This document shows positions 8,062 through 17,455 of a stretch of DNA of 64,000 nucleotides, piece after piece; position 1 is the first letter of the stretch; each line of letters begins with the position of its first letter. The notes below the pieces were generated by a model. That model was not told where the DNA came from. It made no database searches and saw only the letters and a list, made by a program, of their open reading frames with translations. The stretch spans positions 496,001-560,000 of the forward strand of contig NZ_BLPF01000004.1 of assembly GCF_011764425.1 (NCBI RefSeq), read 5' to 3'. A program made the translations under genes and the position numbers. The stretch is from Phytohabitans houttuyneae (GTDB taxonomy: Bacteria > Actinomycetota > Actinomycetes > Mycobacteriales > Micromonosporaceae).

Positions 8062-8933
8062 CTGCCTCCGTCGAGATCAAGGACCTCACGATCCGGTACG
8101 GCGAGACGGTCGCCGTCGACGGCCTCTCCGTGCGACTGGATGGCGGCAAGATCCACGGCCTCCTCGGGCGCAACGGCTCGGGCAAGACGAGCGTGCTGTC
8201 GGCCATCGCCGCGTTCCGCCGGGCAGCCAGCGGCGTGGTGCTTGTCGATGGCGCGGAGCCTTTCGAAAACGCGGCGGTCACCCGGCAGGTCTGCTTCGTG
8301 CGGGACCGGGTGGACGCGCAGGACACCGACCGGGTGAGCACCGTGTTCCGGATGGCTCGTGCGCTGCGTCCCAACTGGGACGAGGAGTACGCGCAGGCTC
8401 TGATGGCACGCTTCGACATCCCGCTCAAGAAGCGGATCGGGGCGCTGTCCCGCGGTGCGAAGTCGGCGGTCAGCGTGACGCTCGGCCTGGCCGCGCGGGC
8501 ACCGTTGACCATCTTCGACGAGGCATACCTCGGGATGGACGCGCCCTCGCGGTACGCGTTCTACGACGAGCTGCTCAACGACTACATGGCTCACCCCCGC
8601 ACGATCATCATCTCGACGCACCTGATCGAGGAGGTCGGCTCTCTCTTCGAGGAGGTCGTGATCCTCGACAAAGGACGCCTGGTGGCGCACGACGAGACGG
8701 AGGCGCTGCGCAGCCGGGGCGTGGCGGTCACCGGGCCGGCGGAGGCGGTGGCGGCGTTCACCGAGGGCCGCACGGTGCTGGGCGACCAGCGGCTGGGCGG
8801 CACCCGCTCGACCACCATCTACGGCCAGCTCAGCGACGAGGAGCGGGCGAGCGCCCGCGCGGCCGGTCTCGAGCTGGGCCCGGTCGGACTCCAGGACCTC
8901 TTCGTCCACCTGACCGCGGAGGAGCGGCGATGA
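8058..8933 (+). CDS. ABC transporter ATP-binding protein (first pair)
   Basis: 291 aa, coupled to the GntR gene by GTGA. Walker A GRNGSGKTS (K43), Walker B LTIFDEA. The signature motif is degenerate, LSRGAKS instead of LSGGQ, as in YtrB-like ATPases of GntR-controlled exporters. About 60 extra residues follow the core. Pairs with the permease that starts at 8930. Confidence 0.85.
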   Translation: MTASVEIKDLTIRYGETVAVDGLSVRLDGGKIHGLLGRNGSGKTSVLSAIAAFRRAASGVVLVDGAEPFENAAVTRQVCFVRDRVDAQDTDRVSTVFRMARALRPNWDEEYAQALMARFDIPLKKRIGALSRGAKSAVSVTLGLAARAPLTIFDEAYLGMDAPSRYAFYDELLNDYMAHPRTIIISTHLIEEVGSLFEEVVILDKGRLVAHDETEALRSRGVAVTGPAEAVAAFTEGRTVLGDQRLGGTRSTTIYGQLSDEERASARAAGLELGPVGLQDLFVHLTAEERR

Positions 8934-9655
8934 GCCCCAACACCTCTCTTGTCGTCGTGCGCGCTCAGCTGCGCGCCGGCCTGCCCATGGTGGCCGGCTA
9001 CTGGGCCATCATGATCGCGATCTACGCGGCGATCATCACCGTGGTCGCGACGGTCGGCGACACGGACGTCAGCATCTGGGCCACCTCCGGCGGCTCCGCT
9101 CCCAAGTACTTCCTGCTCGCCGTCGGCGTGATGCTGACGACGGTGTACCTTCCGGCCTACGTGGGCAACGGGGTCACCCGCCGCGACTTCACGCTCGGCG
9201 CGTCGCTCTACATCCTCGCGGTGGCCGGCGTGTACGCGGCGATCATGACGCTCGGCTTCGTCGTCGAGCACGCGATCTACACCTCCGCCGACCTCATGGG
9301 CGGCCTCACGGATCCCTACCCGGTGCGGGCTTTCGGCGACGGGCTGGAGACGCTTGTCGCGGAGCTGCTCGTCGGCATCGTGTACCTCTGCTGTGGCTGG
9401 GTGATGGGCACGTGCTTCTACCGGTACGGCAGCTGGTGGGGCATCGGCCTCATCCCCGTAACCGTCCTGCCGGCGGTGGTCACCGAGATCGGCTTCGACT
9501 CGCTGTGGCTCGGTTACGGCATCAACAAGGGGTTCGGCATCGACCGCCCGCCGCTGGGCGTCGGCGTGCTCATGGGAGTGGCGTCCATCGCGGTGGCCTG
9601 GGTCGCCAATATCGCGCTGACCCGCTCCGTCGCCATCAAGAAAGTCTCCGGCTGA
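8930..9655 (+). CDS. ABC transporter permease (first pair)
   Basis: 241 aa, about six hydrophobic segments, overlapping the ATPase gene by ATGA. No clear family signature beyond an integral-membrane subunit. With the preceding ATPase it should form a dimeric transporter; substrate unknown. Confidence 0.75.
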   Translation: MSPNTSLVVVRAQLRAGLPMVAGYWAIMIAIYAAIITVVATVGDTDVSIWATSGGSAPKYFLLAVGVMLTTVYLPAYVGNGVTRRDFTLGASLYILAVAGVYAAIMTLGFVVEHAIYTSADLMGGLTDPYPVRAFGDGLETLVAELLVGIVYLCCGWVMGTCFYRYGSWWGIGLIPVTVLPAVVTEIGFDSLWLGYGINKGFGIDRPPLGVGVLMGVASIAVAWVANIALTRSVAIKKVSG

Positions 9656-9667
9656 AGGGGGAGGACC

Positions 9668-10405
9668 ATGCCGGTCATCGACGTTTCCAACCTGCAGAAG
9701 AGGTACGGCGAGACGGTCGCCGTCGCGGACGTGTCGTTCACAGTGGACAGTGGCGAGATCTTCGGGATCCTCGGGCCCAACGGCGCGGGCAAGACCACCA
9801 CGGTCGAGATGCTCAGCGGCCTGCGCCGGCGCGACGGCGGCACGGTGCGGGTGCTCGGCAAGGACCCGGACCACGACGGCGCCGCGCTGCGCGAGCTGGT
9901 GGGCGTGCAGCTGCAGGAGAGCGAGCTGCCCGAGCGGATCCGGGTGTGGGAGGCGCTGGACCTGTACAGCTCCTTCTACGGCAAACCGGCCGACTGGCGG
10001 GAGCTGCTCGACGTGCTCGGGCTCTCCGCCCGGCGCAACGCCCGCTTCGGCACGCTCTCCGGCGGCCAGAAGCAGCGGCTCTCCATCGCGCTCGCGCTGG
10101 TCGGCGACCCCAAGGTGGCTGTGCTCGACGAGCTGACCACGGGCCTCGACCCGGCCGCGCGCCGGGAGACCCGGGCGCTGATCGAGAGCGTCCGCAACCG
10201 GGGCGTCACGGTCGTACTCGTCACGCACTTCATGGACGAGGCCGAGCGCCTCTGCGACCGGGTCGCCGTGATCGACGGCGGCCGCACGGTGGCGGCCGAC
10301 ACGCCGGCCGCCCTCATCGCCAAGGTCCAGGCCGACCGCGGCCTCGACCGGGCCACGCTGGAAGACGCATACCTGGCCCTCACCGGCCACGCGATCGGGG
10401 TGTGA
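9668..10405 (+). CDS. ABC transporter ATP-binding protein (second pair)
   Basis: 245 aa with SD GGGGGAGG before ATG. All motifs are canonical: Walker A GPNGAGKTTT (K42), LSGGQKQRL, and Walker B AVLDELTTGLDP, where Leu replaces the usual Pro after DE. Resembles CcmA/DrrA-type exporter ATPases. Works with the ABC-2 permease 4 bp downstream. Confidence 0.88.
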   Translation: MPVIDVSNLQKRYGETVAVADVSFTVDSGEIFGILGPNGAGKTTTVEMLSGLRRRDGGTVRVLGKDPDHDGAALRELVGVQLQESELPERIRVWEALDLYSSFYGKPADWRELLDVLGLSARRNARFGTLSGGQKQRLSIALALVGDPKVAVLDELTTGLDPAARRETRALIESVRNRGVTVVLVTHFMDEAERLCDRVAVIDGGRTVAADTPAALIAKVQADRGLDRATLEDAYLALTGHAIGV

Positions 10406-10409
10406 CGCC

Positions 10410-11156
10410 ATGACCACCGCAGTCACCCGACTGACCATTGTGGAGTCCAAGCTCTTCGTGCGAGACACGATGAGCGTCGTCATGGGCATAGCGTTCCCGG
10501 CGGTGCTGCTGCTCCTGCTCGGCTTCGCGATCCCCGGCTTCCGCGAGGCGACCGACGACCTGAACGGGCTGCGGCCGATCGACATCTACGTGCCGATCGT
10601 GCTCGCGATGGCAATCTGCACGACGAGCGTGAGCGTGCTCCCGACCTACCTGGCGACATACCGCGAGCGCGGCGTCCTCCGCCGCCTCGCCACCACCCCG
10701 GTCGGCCCGGTCAAGCTGCTCAGCGCTCAGCTCGTGGTCAACGGCGTGGGCACGCTGATAGCGATCGCGCTGGCGGTGGCCGTGGGCACGGCAGCCTTCG
10801 GCGTCGACCTTCCGCAGCAGGTGCCGGGCTTCCTCATCGCGCTGGTGCTGGGCACGGCCGCGATGTTCGCGGTGGGCCTCCTGATAGCGGCGGTCGCCCC
10901 ACGCGCGAAGACCGCCACGGGCATCGGCATGCTTGTGTACTTTCCGATGCTCTTCTTCGCCGGCGTGTGGACCCCCGGCCCAGTAATGCCCGACGGCCTG
11001 CGCCGCGTGAGCGACTTCACCCCGCTGGGCGCCGCCTCCCAGGCGATGCAGGACTCGTGGACCGGTACCTTCCCGTCCGCACTGCACCTCGTCGTGATGG
11101 CCGCGTATGTGGCGGTGGCCGGCGCGCTGGCGGCACGCCTGTTCCGCTGGGAGTGA
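10410..11156 (+). CDS. ABC-2 type permease (second pair)
   Basis: 248 aa with about six membrane segments; ABC-2 signature region around RRLATTPVGPVKLL and MLFFAGVWTPGPVMP. Ends the operon. The arrangement regulator, ATPase, permease, ATPase, permease means one operator controls two exporters, a layout typical of drug or lantibiotic resistance operons. Substrate is not evident. Confidence 0.85.
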   Translation: MTTAVTRLTIVESKLFVRDTMSVVMGIAFPAVLLLLLGFAIPGFREATDDLNGLRPIDIYVPIVLAMAICTTSVSVLPTYLATYRERGVLRRLATTPVGPVKLLSAQLVVNGVGTLIAIALAVAVGTAAFGVDLPQQVPGFLIALVLGTAAMFAVGLLIAAVAPRAKTATGIGMLVYFPMLFFAGVWTPGPVMPDGLRRVSDFTPLGAASQAMQDSWTGTFPSALHLVVMAAYVAVAGALAARLFRWE

Positions 11157-11170
11157 CCGGCCGCTCCGCC

Positions 11171-11485
11171 GAGCGGGGGTGTCGTTCCGGGTGGCTCCCG
11201 ACCGGGCGCACCGATGCGTCCACAAGCCGCTCCCGTCTTGAGCGACGGCCGCGCAGCGGAGAAGGCTCCGGCCAAGGCACGGCCCGCATGTCCGCAGGGC
11301 TCGCGGCAAGAAGGGGCCGTCGTGGGGGCCGACCGTCCCGTCCTGCCCGATGGAATCCCTCGCCCCAGGTCGACCCGGATGCCTGTTCTCTAGGAGTAGC
11401 AGGCCGCGGGCGGTCTGATCGGCGAGCGGGGGTGTCGTGGCGGGGTGGCTCTCAACCTGGGCGCACCAATGCGCCCACAAGCCGC
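11171..11485 (+). repeat. Imperfect ~60-bp direct repeat
   Basis: Copy 1 is 11171-11230 and copy 2 is 11424-11485. Both begin GAGCGGGGGTGTCGT and end CACAAGCCGC, with about a 2-nt indel and several substitutions between them. No coding capacity recognised. Confidence 0.7.
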
Positions 11486-11841
11486 GGCCCCGCAGGTCAG
11501 CCCGCATGCTCGACGCCGGCGGTCCGTGGCGAGAAGGAAGACCCTGCAGGGGCAACCAATCGCCGCACCTCCGCCCCGCCCACTGGAAGCCCGAGATCAC
11601 CCTCGCCGGCAGGTCAACTCACATGGTTGCCGTCACCGGTGCCTCGATCCCGGCCGGGGACGGCGTCGGGGTAACCACCGACCTGGACGCCTGTCCCGGC
11701 GACTGACCGACACAGACAGCCACGCTCACGCCGCGCCGGCAGACCCAGCGCGGACGACGAGCAGGCGGCGTCCCGAGCCGACACCGGCCCGACAGCCCGC
11801 TCGCCGCGACGGGCCCGTGACCCGCTGAGGCGAACCCGTGT

Positions 11842-11889
11842 GATCGTGGACGTCCGGCGCCCTTCGCGGGGCAGCAGACGTCCACGATC
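11842..11889. repeat. Inverted repeat with GATCGTGGACGTC arms
   Basis: Perfect 13-bp arms at 11842-11854 and 11877-11889 with a 22-nt loop. It may act as a terminator, though no T-run follows. GTCCACGAT recurs at 12045 and again at 56108. Confidence 0.65.
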
Positions 11890-12201
11890 CGCCACACCGA
11901 CCAGCGAAATCCGCCCCGCGCCGGCCGGGCAGCCTTCATCGCTGTCCCCGGAGTGCAGGGAGCGTCCACAATGCGCCCGCCGTGACGCCGACCTTGGAGG
12001 CCGCCCCGCGGTCAGGTAGCAGTCCCCTGGAGGTGCGGCGAGCGTCCACGATCCGACCGCCGCACCGATCACGGCTGGCGATCAGCTGGCATCGCTCGTC
12101 GGGTGGCGGAGCCCGGGCGCGGTTGGCGCTGGGACCCTAGGCTCTCTGTCCAGATCGCCAGGCCGTGCGCACAGCGCGGTGCCGCGCCGCGGAAGGCGAG
12201 C

Positions 12202-14518
12202 CTAAAAGCCTTCGAGGCGTTCCTGCAGGGTTTCGCGGCGGCGGGGCACGTCGGGCAAGGGTGTGTCGCCGAGGAGGGCCTCGGCCGCGCGCCACTCGGT
12301 GCGGGCCTCGTCGTCGCGGTCGAGGTCGGTCAGGGCGAGCGCGCGCAGGAGCCGGGAGCGGCCGCTGCGGATCCGGTCGCGGAGGCGCTCGAACTGGCGG
12401 ATCGCGGCGTCGCAGGCGGCGATCGTGTCGTGGGGTGGCCGGCGGCGTACGCGACCTCGGCCACCGCCTCGTGTGCCAGGCCGACGCCGAGGCCGTGCTG
12501 GATCTGGTCGAAGATCTCCAGAGCCGCGCGCATGTCGCGGGTGGCGTCGTCGTAGCGGCGCTCGTCGAATGCGAGCCAGCCGCGCCCGATCAGGCCGTGC
12601 CCGTACGCGAAGCGGTCGTTGCCGTCGCGAGCCAGCGCCAGTGCCTCGTCGTTGAGCGCGATCGCCTCGGCGCGCCTCCCCGTGAACCGGTACGCCGTGG
12701 CCAGCCCCAGCAGCGTCCACGCCCGGCGGTGGTCCTGCGCGGAGTGCATCAGCTCGCGGGCCCGCTCCAGCACGGGCGCGGCCAGCTCGGGCTGCCACAT
12801 CGTGTTGAAGAGCGTGCCCAGCGCCACGCGCGCGCCGACCTCCTCGTCGACGTCGCCCAGCTCCATGAAGAGGTCGACCGCCCGCTCCAGCGCCGCCCGG
12901 GCGTCATCGAAGCGGCTGAGGTCGCGCAGGCACTCGCCGTACACCGTGAGGGCCTCGGCCAGCGCCGCGCGGTCGTCCAGCCGCTCGGCGATCGCCATGG
13001 CCTCGGCGGCGGGCTCCAAGGCGCGGGTCACCTCGCCGGCGTTGCGGGTCGCCGAGGACACCCAGCGCAAGGCGCGCGCCCGCCGAGCCTCGTCGCCCAG
13101 CTCCTTGGCGGCAACCGCCGCCTCCCGCCACAGCGCGAGCCGGTCGGGGTGGTCGGCCGAGTCGGTGAGCAGCGGGTGCGTGGCGGTGACGATCCTCCAC
13201 GCCGCCTCGTACTCCCCGGCGGCCACCGCGTGACGCGCGCCGGCCACGACGTTTTCCCGCTCCTCGGTGCGGACGTGCGCCGCCAGCCAGTCCAGATAGG
13301 ACGCCGGGGTGTACGCCGGCTCCTCGTCGGCGAGCCGCCCCATGGCGAAGAGGCGGAGCAGGTCGTGCAGCCGGTACCGGTCGGGCGCCGGCGACTCGAC
13401 AAGGTGCATGTCGACAAGCCGCTCCAGCGACGCCGAGGTGACCTCTTCGTCGAGCCCGGCGAGCGCCGTCGCCGCGGCCGGGCCGAAGACCCGCCCGGGG
13501 TGGGAGCCGGCGCGGCGGAAGACCAGGCGATCCTCCTCGGACAGCTCGCGGTACGACGCCTCGAAGCTCGAACGCACCGCGAGGTCTTCGTGCTCCAGCT
13601 CGGTGAGCCGGCGCCGCTCGTCGACCAGCCGGTCGGCGAGGTGGCTCGGGCTCCAGGCGGGCCGGGCCTTGAGCCGGGCGGCCGCGATCCGCACCGCGAG
13701 CGGGAGCCCGCCGCACAGCTCGACGATCCGGTCGACGCCCGCCGGGTCGTCGTCGACGCGGGAGTCGCCCGCCGCCCGCACGAACAGCTCGCGCGCGTCC
13801 GCGTGGTCCAGGCCGCCGAGCGGGTGGGAGACAGCGTGCGGCAGGTCGGCGATGAGGCGGCGGCTCGTGATGATCACCAGGCAGCCGGGACCGCCGGGCA
13901 GCAGCGGGCGCACCTGTGCGGCGTCGTGGGCGTTGTCGAGCACGATCAGCATCTGGCGGTCGGCGACGGCGGACCGGTAACGCGCCGCGAGGTCGTCCAG
14001 GCCGCCGCGGCGCTCGTCTTCCGGCACGCCGAGGCGGTCGAGGAAGCGGGCGAGCACCTCCTCCGGCGCCACGGGGTCGGCGTCGGCACCGCGCAGCGTG
14101 GTGAAGAGCTCGCCGTCCGGGAAGAGGTGCCGGCGCTCGTGTGCGATGTGGAGGGCCAGAGTGGACTTGCCCGCGCCGGGCGGCCCGCGACGGCGAGCAC
14201 CCGGCAGCCGTCCGCCAGCACCCTGTTGGCCGCGGCCAGGTCGGACTTGCCGGCGAACGTGGTGACCGCGGCCGGCAGCTCGCGCGGCACGCTCCGGGCG
14301 ACCGGCGGCGGGTCCTTCGGCCCAGGTGTCTGCTGGAGGATCGCCAGCGTGACCGCGATGGCGGCGAGCACGGCGACCGCCGGCCAGGCCAGCCAGGACG
14401 CGCCGCTGAGCGGGCCGGGCAGCGTGCCGCCGGTGGCCACGTTGACCGCGACGGCCAGCATCACCGACATGAGACCCGAGGTCACGGCGATCAGCACGAT
14501 CGACCGGCCCTCGCGCAC
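12202..14518 (-). pseudogene. NB-ARC/TPR signal-transduction ATPase, two frameshifts
   Basis: Start GTG at 14518 has AGGAG 7 nt upstream. The restored product is 772 aa: two N-terminal membrane helices, a P-loop NB-ARC domain, then TPR-type helical repeats to the stop at 12202, resembling the C-terminal part of AfsR-like proteins without the DNA-binding domain. Two single-base deletions break it. One, at 14181-14187, destroys the P-loop; one extra C restores PPGAGKST. The other, in the four-base run 12432-12435, lies before the last 77 codons. Length 2317 + 2 is divisible by three. Walker B-like LIVLDNAHD and GLPLA motifs are intact in between. Either a pseudogene or consensus error. Confidence 0.8.
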
Positions 14519-14586
14519 GCGCACTCTCCTGTTGTCTCGCCGGGCGGCGGCCGCTGCCAGCGCGGGGACGCCTGCGTCCCCTGTGG

Positions 14587-15216
14587 TCAGACGCGGAAGC
14601 CGGCAGCCCGCGCGGCTCGACGCTCGCGCTTTCGCTCGCGCCGCCGCCGGACCAGCCAGACGAACGTGAACACTATCGCGACGAGGAAGAAGAGCACCAG
14701 GAACGGCAGCACGATCGCGATTACCGACATGAATACGCTGGTGGCGTCTTCCGCGGTGCTGGCGACGGGCGCACCGACGCCGGCGGTGCCCGCGTTGATC
14801 ACCGGGCGCGCGGCGGCCTTGATGCCGTGCACGCCGAGCGCGATGAGCACGCCCACCGCCACCGGCACCCACTGGTTGGAGGAGAAGAACTGCCCCGGGT
14901 CGCTCACGGTCACGGTCTCCGAGCTGGAGCCGGCACCGAAGGCGAGGCCACCCGCCGTGGGTCGCACGACCGTCTGCACGATGTCGTTGACGCTGTCGAC
15001 CACGGGGATCTTGTCGGCGAAGAACTCGACCGCGAGCAGCAGGGCGAGGATCGTGATCACCCAGCCGTTGCTCAGCCAGCTCCAGCCGCTGGGCAGCTCG
15101 ATCAGGTCGGTGTAGCGCGACAGTAGCCCCATCGTGAGCAGGGGAATGTACGCGTTCAGCCCGGCCGACGCGGCCAGGCCCGAACCGGTGAGCACTTCCA
15201 ACACGTGTCCCAGCAT
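14587..15216 (-). CDS. DUF4126 family membrane protein
   Basis: 209 aa from ATG at 15216. N-terminal GSGLAASAGLNAYIPLL and the four or five hydrophobic segments match DUF4126. C-terminus ends in a strongly basic tail (RRRRERKRERRAARAAG), on the cytoplasmic side if the inside-positive rule holds. Function unknown. Divergent from nucS. Confidence 0.8.
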   Translation of the reverse strand: MLGHVLEVLTGSGLAASAGLNAYIPLLTMGLLSRYTDLIELPSGWSWLSNGWVITILALLLAVEFFADKIPVVDSVNDIVQTVVRPTAGGLAFGAGSSSETVTVSDPGQFFSSNQWVPVAVGVLIALGVHGIKAAARPVINAGTAGVGAPVASTAEDATSVFMSVIAIVLPFLVLFFLVAIVFTFVWLVRRRRERKRERRAARAAGFRV

Positions 15217-15307
15217 CGCACCGTGACGCCACTTCGGCCCGCCGCTCCGCGCCGCCCGTGCGGCGGGCCTGCGAGCGGCGCCACCGCCCCTTGGCTAGTC
15301 TCTGCGG

Positions 15308-15967
15308 GTGCGGTTGGTGATTGCGCGGTGCTCGGTGGACTATGTCGGACGGCTCTCGGCGCACCTGCCGCCGGCGACCAGGCTGCTCATGGTGAAGGCG
15401 GACGGGTCGGTCTCGATCCACGCCGACGACCGGGCCTACAAGCCGCTCAACTGGATGAGCCCACCCTGCCGGCTGGAAGAGGCGCCGGGTGTGTGGCGGG
15501 TGGTCAACAAGGCCGGCGAGGAGCTGCGCATCACGCTCGAGGAGATCTTTCAGGACACCTCCTACGAGCTGGGGGTGGACCCTGGCCTGCAAAAGGACGG
15601 CGTCGAGGCGCACCTGCAGGAGCTGCTGGCGGCCAACCCGACCACGCTGGGCGACGGCTACACGCTGGTGCGTCGCGAGTACATGACGGCGATCGGCCCG
15701 GTCGACCTGCTCTGCCGGGACGCCGCCGGCGCGGCCGTCGCCATCGAGGTCAAGCGCCGCGGTGAGATCGACGGTGTCGAGCAGCTGACCCGTTACCTGG
15801 AGCTGCTCAACCGCGACCCGCTGCTCACACCCGTGGCCGGGGTCTTCGCTGCGCAGGAGATCAAGCCGCAGGCGCGGGTGCTGGCCGAGGACCGGGGCAT
15901 CCGGTGCGTGGTCGTCGACTACGACAAGCTGCGCGGCATCGAGCGCGACGAGCTCACGCTCTTCTGA
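15308..15967 (+). CDS. nucS: Endonuclease NucS (EndoMS), non-canonical mismatch repair
   Basis: 219 aa from GTG at 15308. Two-domain protein with N-terminal dimerisation/DNA-binding half and a C-terminal PD-(D/E)XK nuclease. Catalytic residues visible as D133 (GPVDLL) and E147-V-K149. The C-terminus ERDELTLF matches the beta-clamp-binding peptide known for this family. In actinobacteria lacking MutS/MutL, NucS cuts both strands at G-T, G-G and T-T mismatches and keeps the mutation rate low. Length and motifs look intact. Confidence 0.93.
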   Translation: MRLVIARCSVDYVGRLSAHLPPATRLLMVKADGSVSIHADDRAYKPLNWMSPPCRLEEAPGVWRVVNKAGEELRITLEEIFQDTSYELGVDPGLQKDGVEAHLQELLAANPTTLGDGYTLVRREYMTAIGPVDLLCRDAAGAAVAIEVKRRGEIDGVEQLTRYLELLNRDPLLTPVAGVFAAQEIKPQARVLAEDRGIRCVVVDYDKLRGIERDELTLF

Positions 15968-15975
15968 CCGGGCGC

Positions 15976-16740
15976 TCATCGCGGGTGGTAGAGCGCGGCC
16001 CGGACGGTCTGGACCAGCTGCTCGGGCTCGCCGTAGAGGTCGCCGTCGCCGAAGTAGCGCATGCGCCAGCCGCGCGTCTCCAGCCAGTTGTGCCGGGGCT
16101 GGTCGAGGCGGGCGGCCCCGTCGTAGACCACGCCGACGCGCTCCTCGGGATAGCCCAGGTCGATCCGGCAGCGCACCCGGCCGGCGTCGTCGAGCACGGC
16201 CAGCTGCGGCTCCGGCGCCGGGAGCAGGCCGTCGTGCAGCAGCAGGCGCAGGTGGCTCTCCTGCCGGCAGCCTGCCCGCGGATCGGCGAGGCGCACCAGC
16301 TCACGGGCCTGCCGGACGCCGCGCAGGCCGTCGTGCCGGGCCACCTCGTAGGCAAGGTCGTCGCGGGTGCAGGCGCCGACGCGCAGTGCGGCGTCGAGCA
16401 CCGCCAGCGCGTCGGGGCGGCCGAGCTGGCGGGCGAGGTCGACCGCGCACCGCGCCGGGCCGAGGCAGCGCAGGCCCGAGACGTCGCGGACGTCGGCGAA
16501 CGGGAGCACGGCACCGTGCGCCGCGATGCCCCGCCGCTGGGGCAGGGGGACGCCGGCGGGCAGCGTGACGTGCAGCGCGTCGGTGGGAACGACACCAAAC
16601 CCGTACAGCATCGCGGCGGTCTGGTGGGTGAGCACGGCGGCCGGTGGCAGGACGCGCACCACCGCGCGCAGGCGCTCGATCTCGGCGGCGGGAGCCGCCC
16701 GCCGCGCCACCTTGTCGTACACCCCGCTGCGCTCGGTCAT
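15976..16740 (-). CDS. DUF559-type protein with N-terminal AbiEi-like region
   Basis: 254 aa from ATG at 16740. The N-terminal region (PPAAVLTHQTAAMLYGF, 32-48) resembles AbiEi-like winged-helix proteins. The C-terminal DUF559 region is a Vsr-like PD-(D/E)XK fold with E161 and D194, but the usual catalytic Glu of the vEYDG strand is Val205 (GVVYDG), so nuclease activity is doubtful. No toxin partner is adjacent. Converges on nucS with 8 bp between stops. Confidence 0.72.
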   Translation of the reverse strand: MTERSGVYDKVARRAAPAAEIERLRAVVRVLPPAAVLTHQTAAMLYGFGVVPTDALHVTLPAGVPLPQRRGIAAHGAVLPFADVRDVSGLRCLGPARCAVDLARQLGRPDALAVLDAALRVGACTRDDLAYEVARHDGLRGVRQARELVRLADPRAGCRQESHLRLLLHDGLLPAPEPQLAVLDDAGRVRCRIDLGYPEERVGVVYDGAARLDQPRHNWLETRGWRMRYFGDGDLYGEPEQLVQTVRAALYHPR

Positions 16741-16844
16741 GGCCGAAAGGATCGGTCGCCTTTGGGGTCAGCCGCCAGCGCCCGCCGCGCGCCTGTGGAC
16801 AGCCGGGCCGCCTGTGGAAAACGCCCTGATCAAGCTCGGCTGTG

Positions 16845-17399
16845 CTATGCGTGCCACGCCGCCGGTGCGACCTGCACGGCGTACGGCAGCTCGGCCGTCA
16901 CGCACTGACCAGGGTTGACGCTCCTGTGCAGGTCGTAGTGGCCGCCCGCGGCACGGTTGTACAGGTGTGCCACCGCGCCGCTGCCCCGGCGCTCGATCCG
17001 CCAGAAGGCCTCGATGCCGGCGTCCGCGTACAGGCCGGGCTTGACGCACCGGTCGTAGCGGCGGCTGCTCGGGCACTCCACCTCGACCACCAGCGCGACG
17101 TCGCTCGGGTCGACCCAGGCGCCGCCCTTGGGGCTGCCCGGCCGGAGCACCGTGACGTCCGGCGTCAGGTAGCTGTCGCCCGCGTGCACGCCGACACCGC
17201 CGGCGACGGTCCACCCCGGCGGTACGGCCGTGCGCAGGTCGGCGGTCACGTGCTCGACCAGCCGCTGGTGCTCGTCATCGAGCGGGGCGCTCACGTGGAG
17301 CGCGCCGTCGACGATCTCGTACCGGTGATTGTCGCGAGGAAAAGCGCGCAGGTCCGCTTCCATCCACGGCCGGCCGGGCGCCTCGAGTCGGGGTGCCAC
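16845..17399 (-). CDS. Uma2 family (DUF820) putative endonuclease
   Basis: 184 aa from GTG at 17399, with AGGAGG 9 nt upstream. Restriction-endonuclease-like fold of the Uma2 family: D81 (TPDVTVL), E106-V-E108 and K120 form the likely active site. These genes are often present in many copies in actinomycetes and cyanobacteria; their biological role is unsettled. Confidence 0.85.
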   Translation of the reverse strand: MAPRLEAPGRPWMEADLRAFPRDNHRYEIVDGALHVSAPLDDEHQRLVEHVTADLRTAVPPGWTVAGGVGVHAGDSYLTPDVTVLRPGSPKGGAWVDPSDVALVVEVECPSSRRYDRCVKPGLYADAGIEAFWRIERRGSGAVAHLYNRAAGGHYDLHRSVNPGQCVTAELPYAVQVAPAAWHA

Positions 17400-17455
17400 G
17401 CTGAACCACCTCCTCGTGGCTCAGCCTACCGACGCGCCAGCTCAGCGCCAGACGA

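Larger units (their letters stand above)
11157..12201. other. Gene-free, repeat-rich intergenic region
   Basis: About 1 kb with no reading frame showing family resemblance, an SD or credible codon use. It holds a direct repeat (11171-11230 and 11424-11485), an inverted repeat (11842-11889) and two imperfect copies of a segment built on GAGCGTCCACRAT (near 11960 and 12040). It separates the ABC operon from the 3' end of the NB-ARC/TPR pseudogene, so both flanking genes end here. It may be a decayed region. Confidence 0.6.

Noticed and set aside
15976-16740. Type IV toxin-antitoxin pair from the AbiEi-like N-terminus
   Set aside because: No AbiEii-like nucleotidyltransferase gene adjacent; the C-terminus is DUF559.
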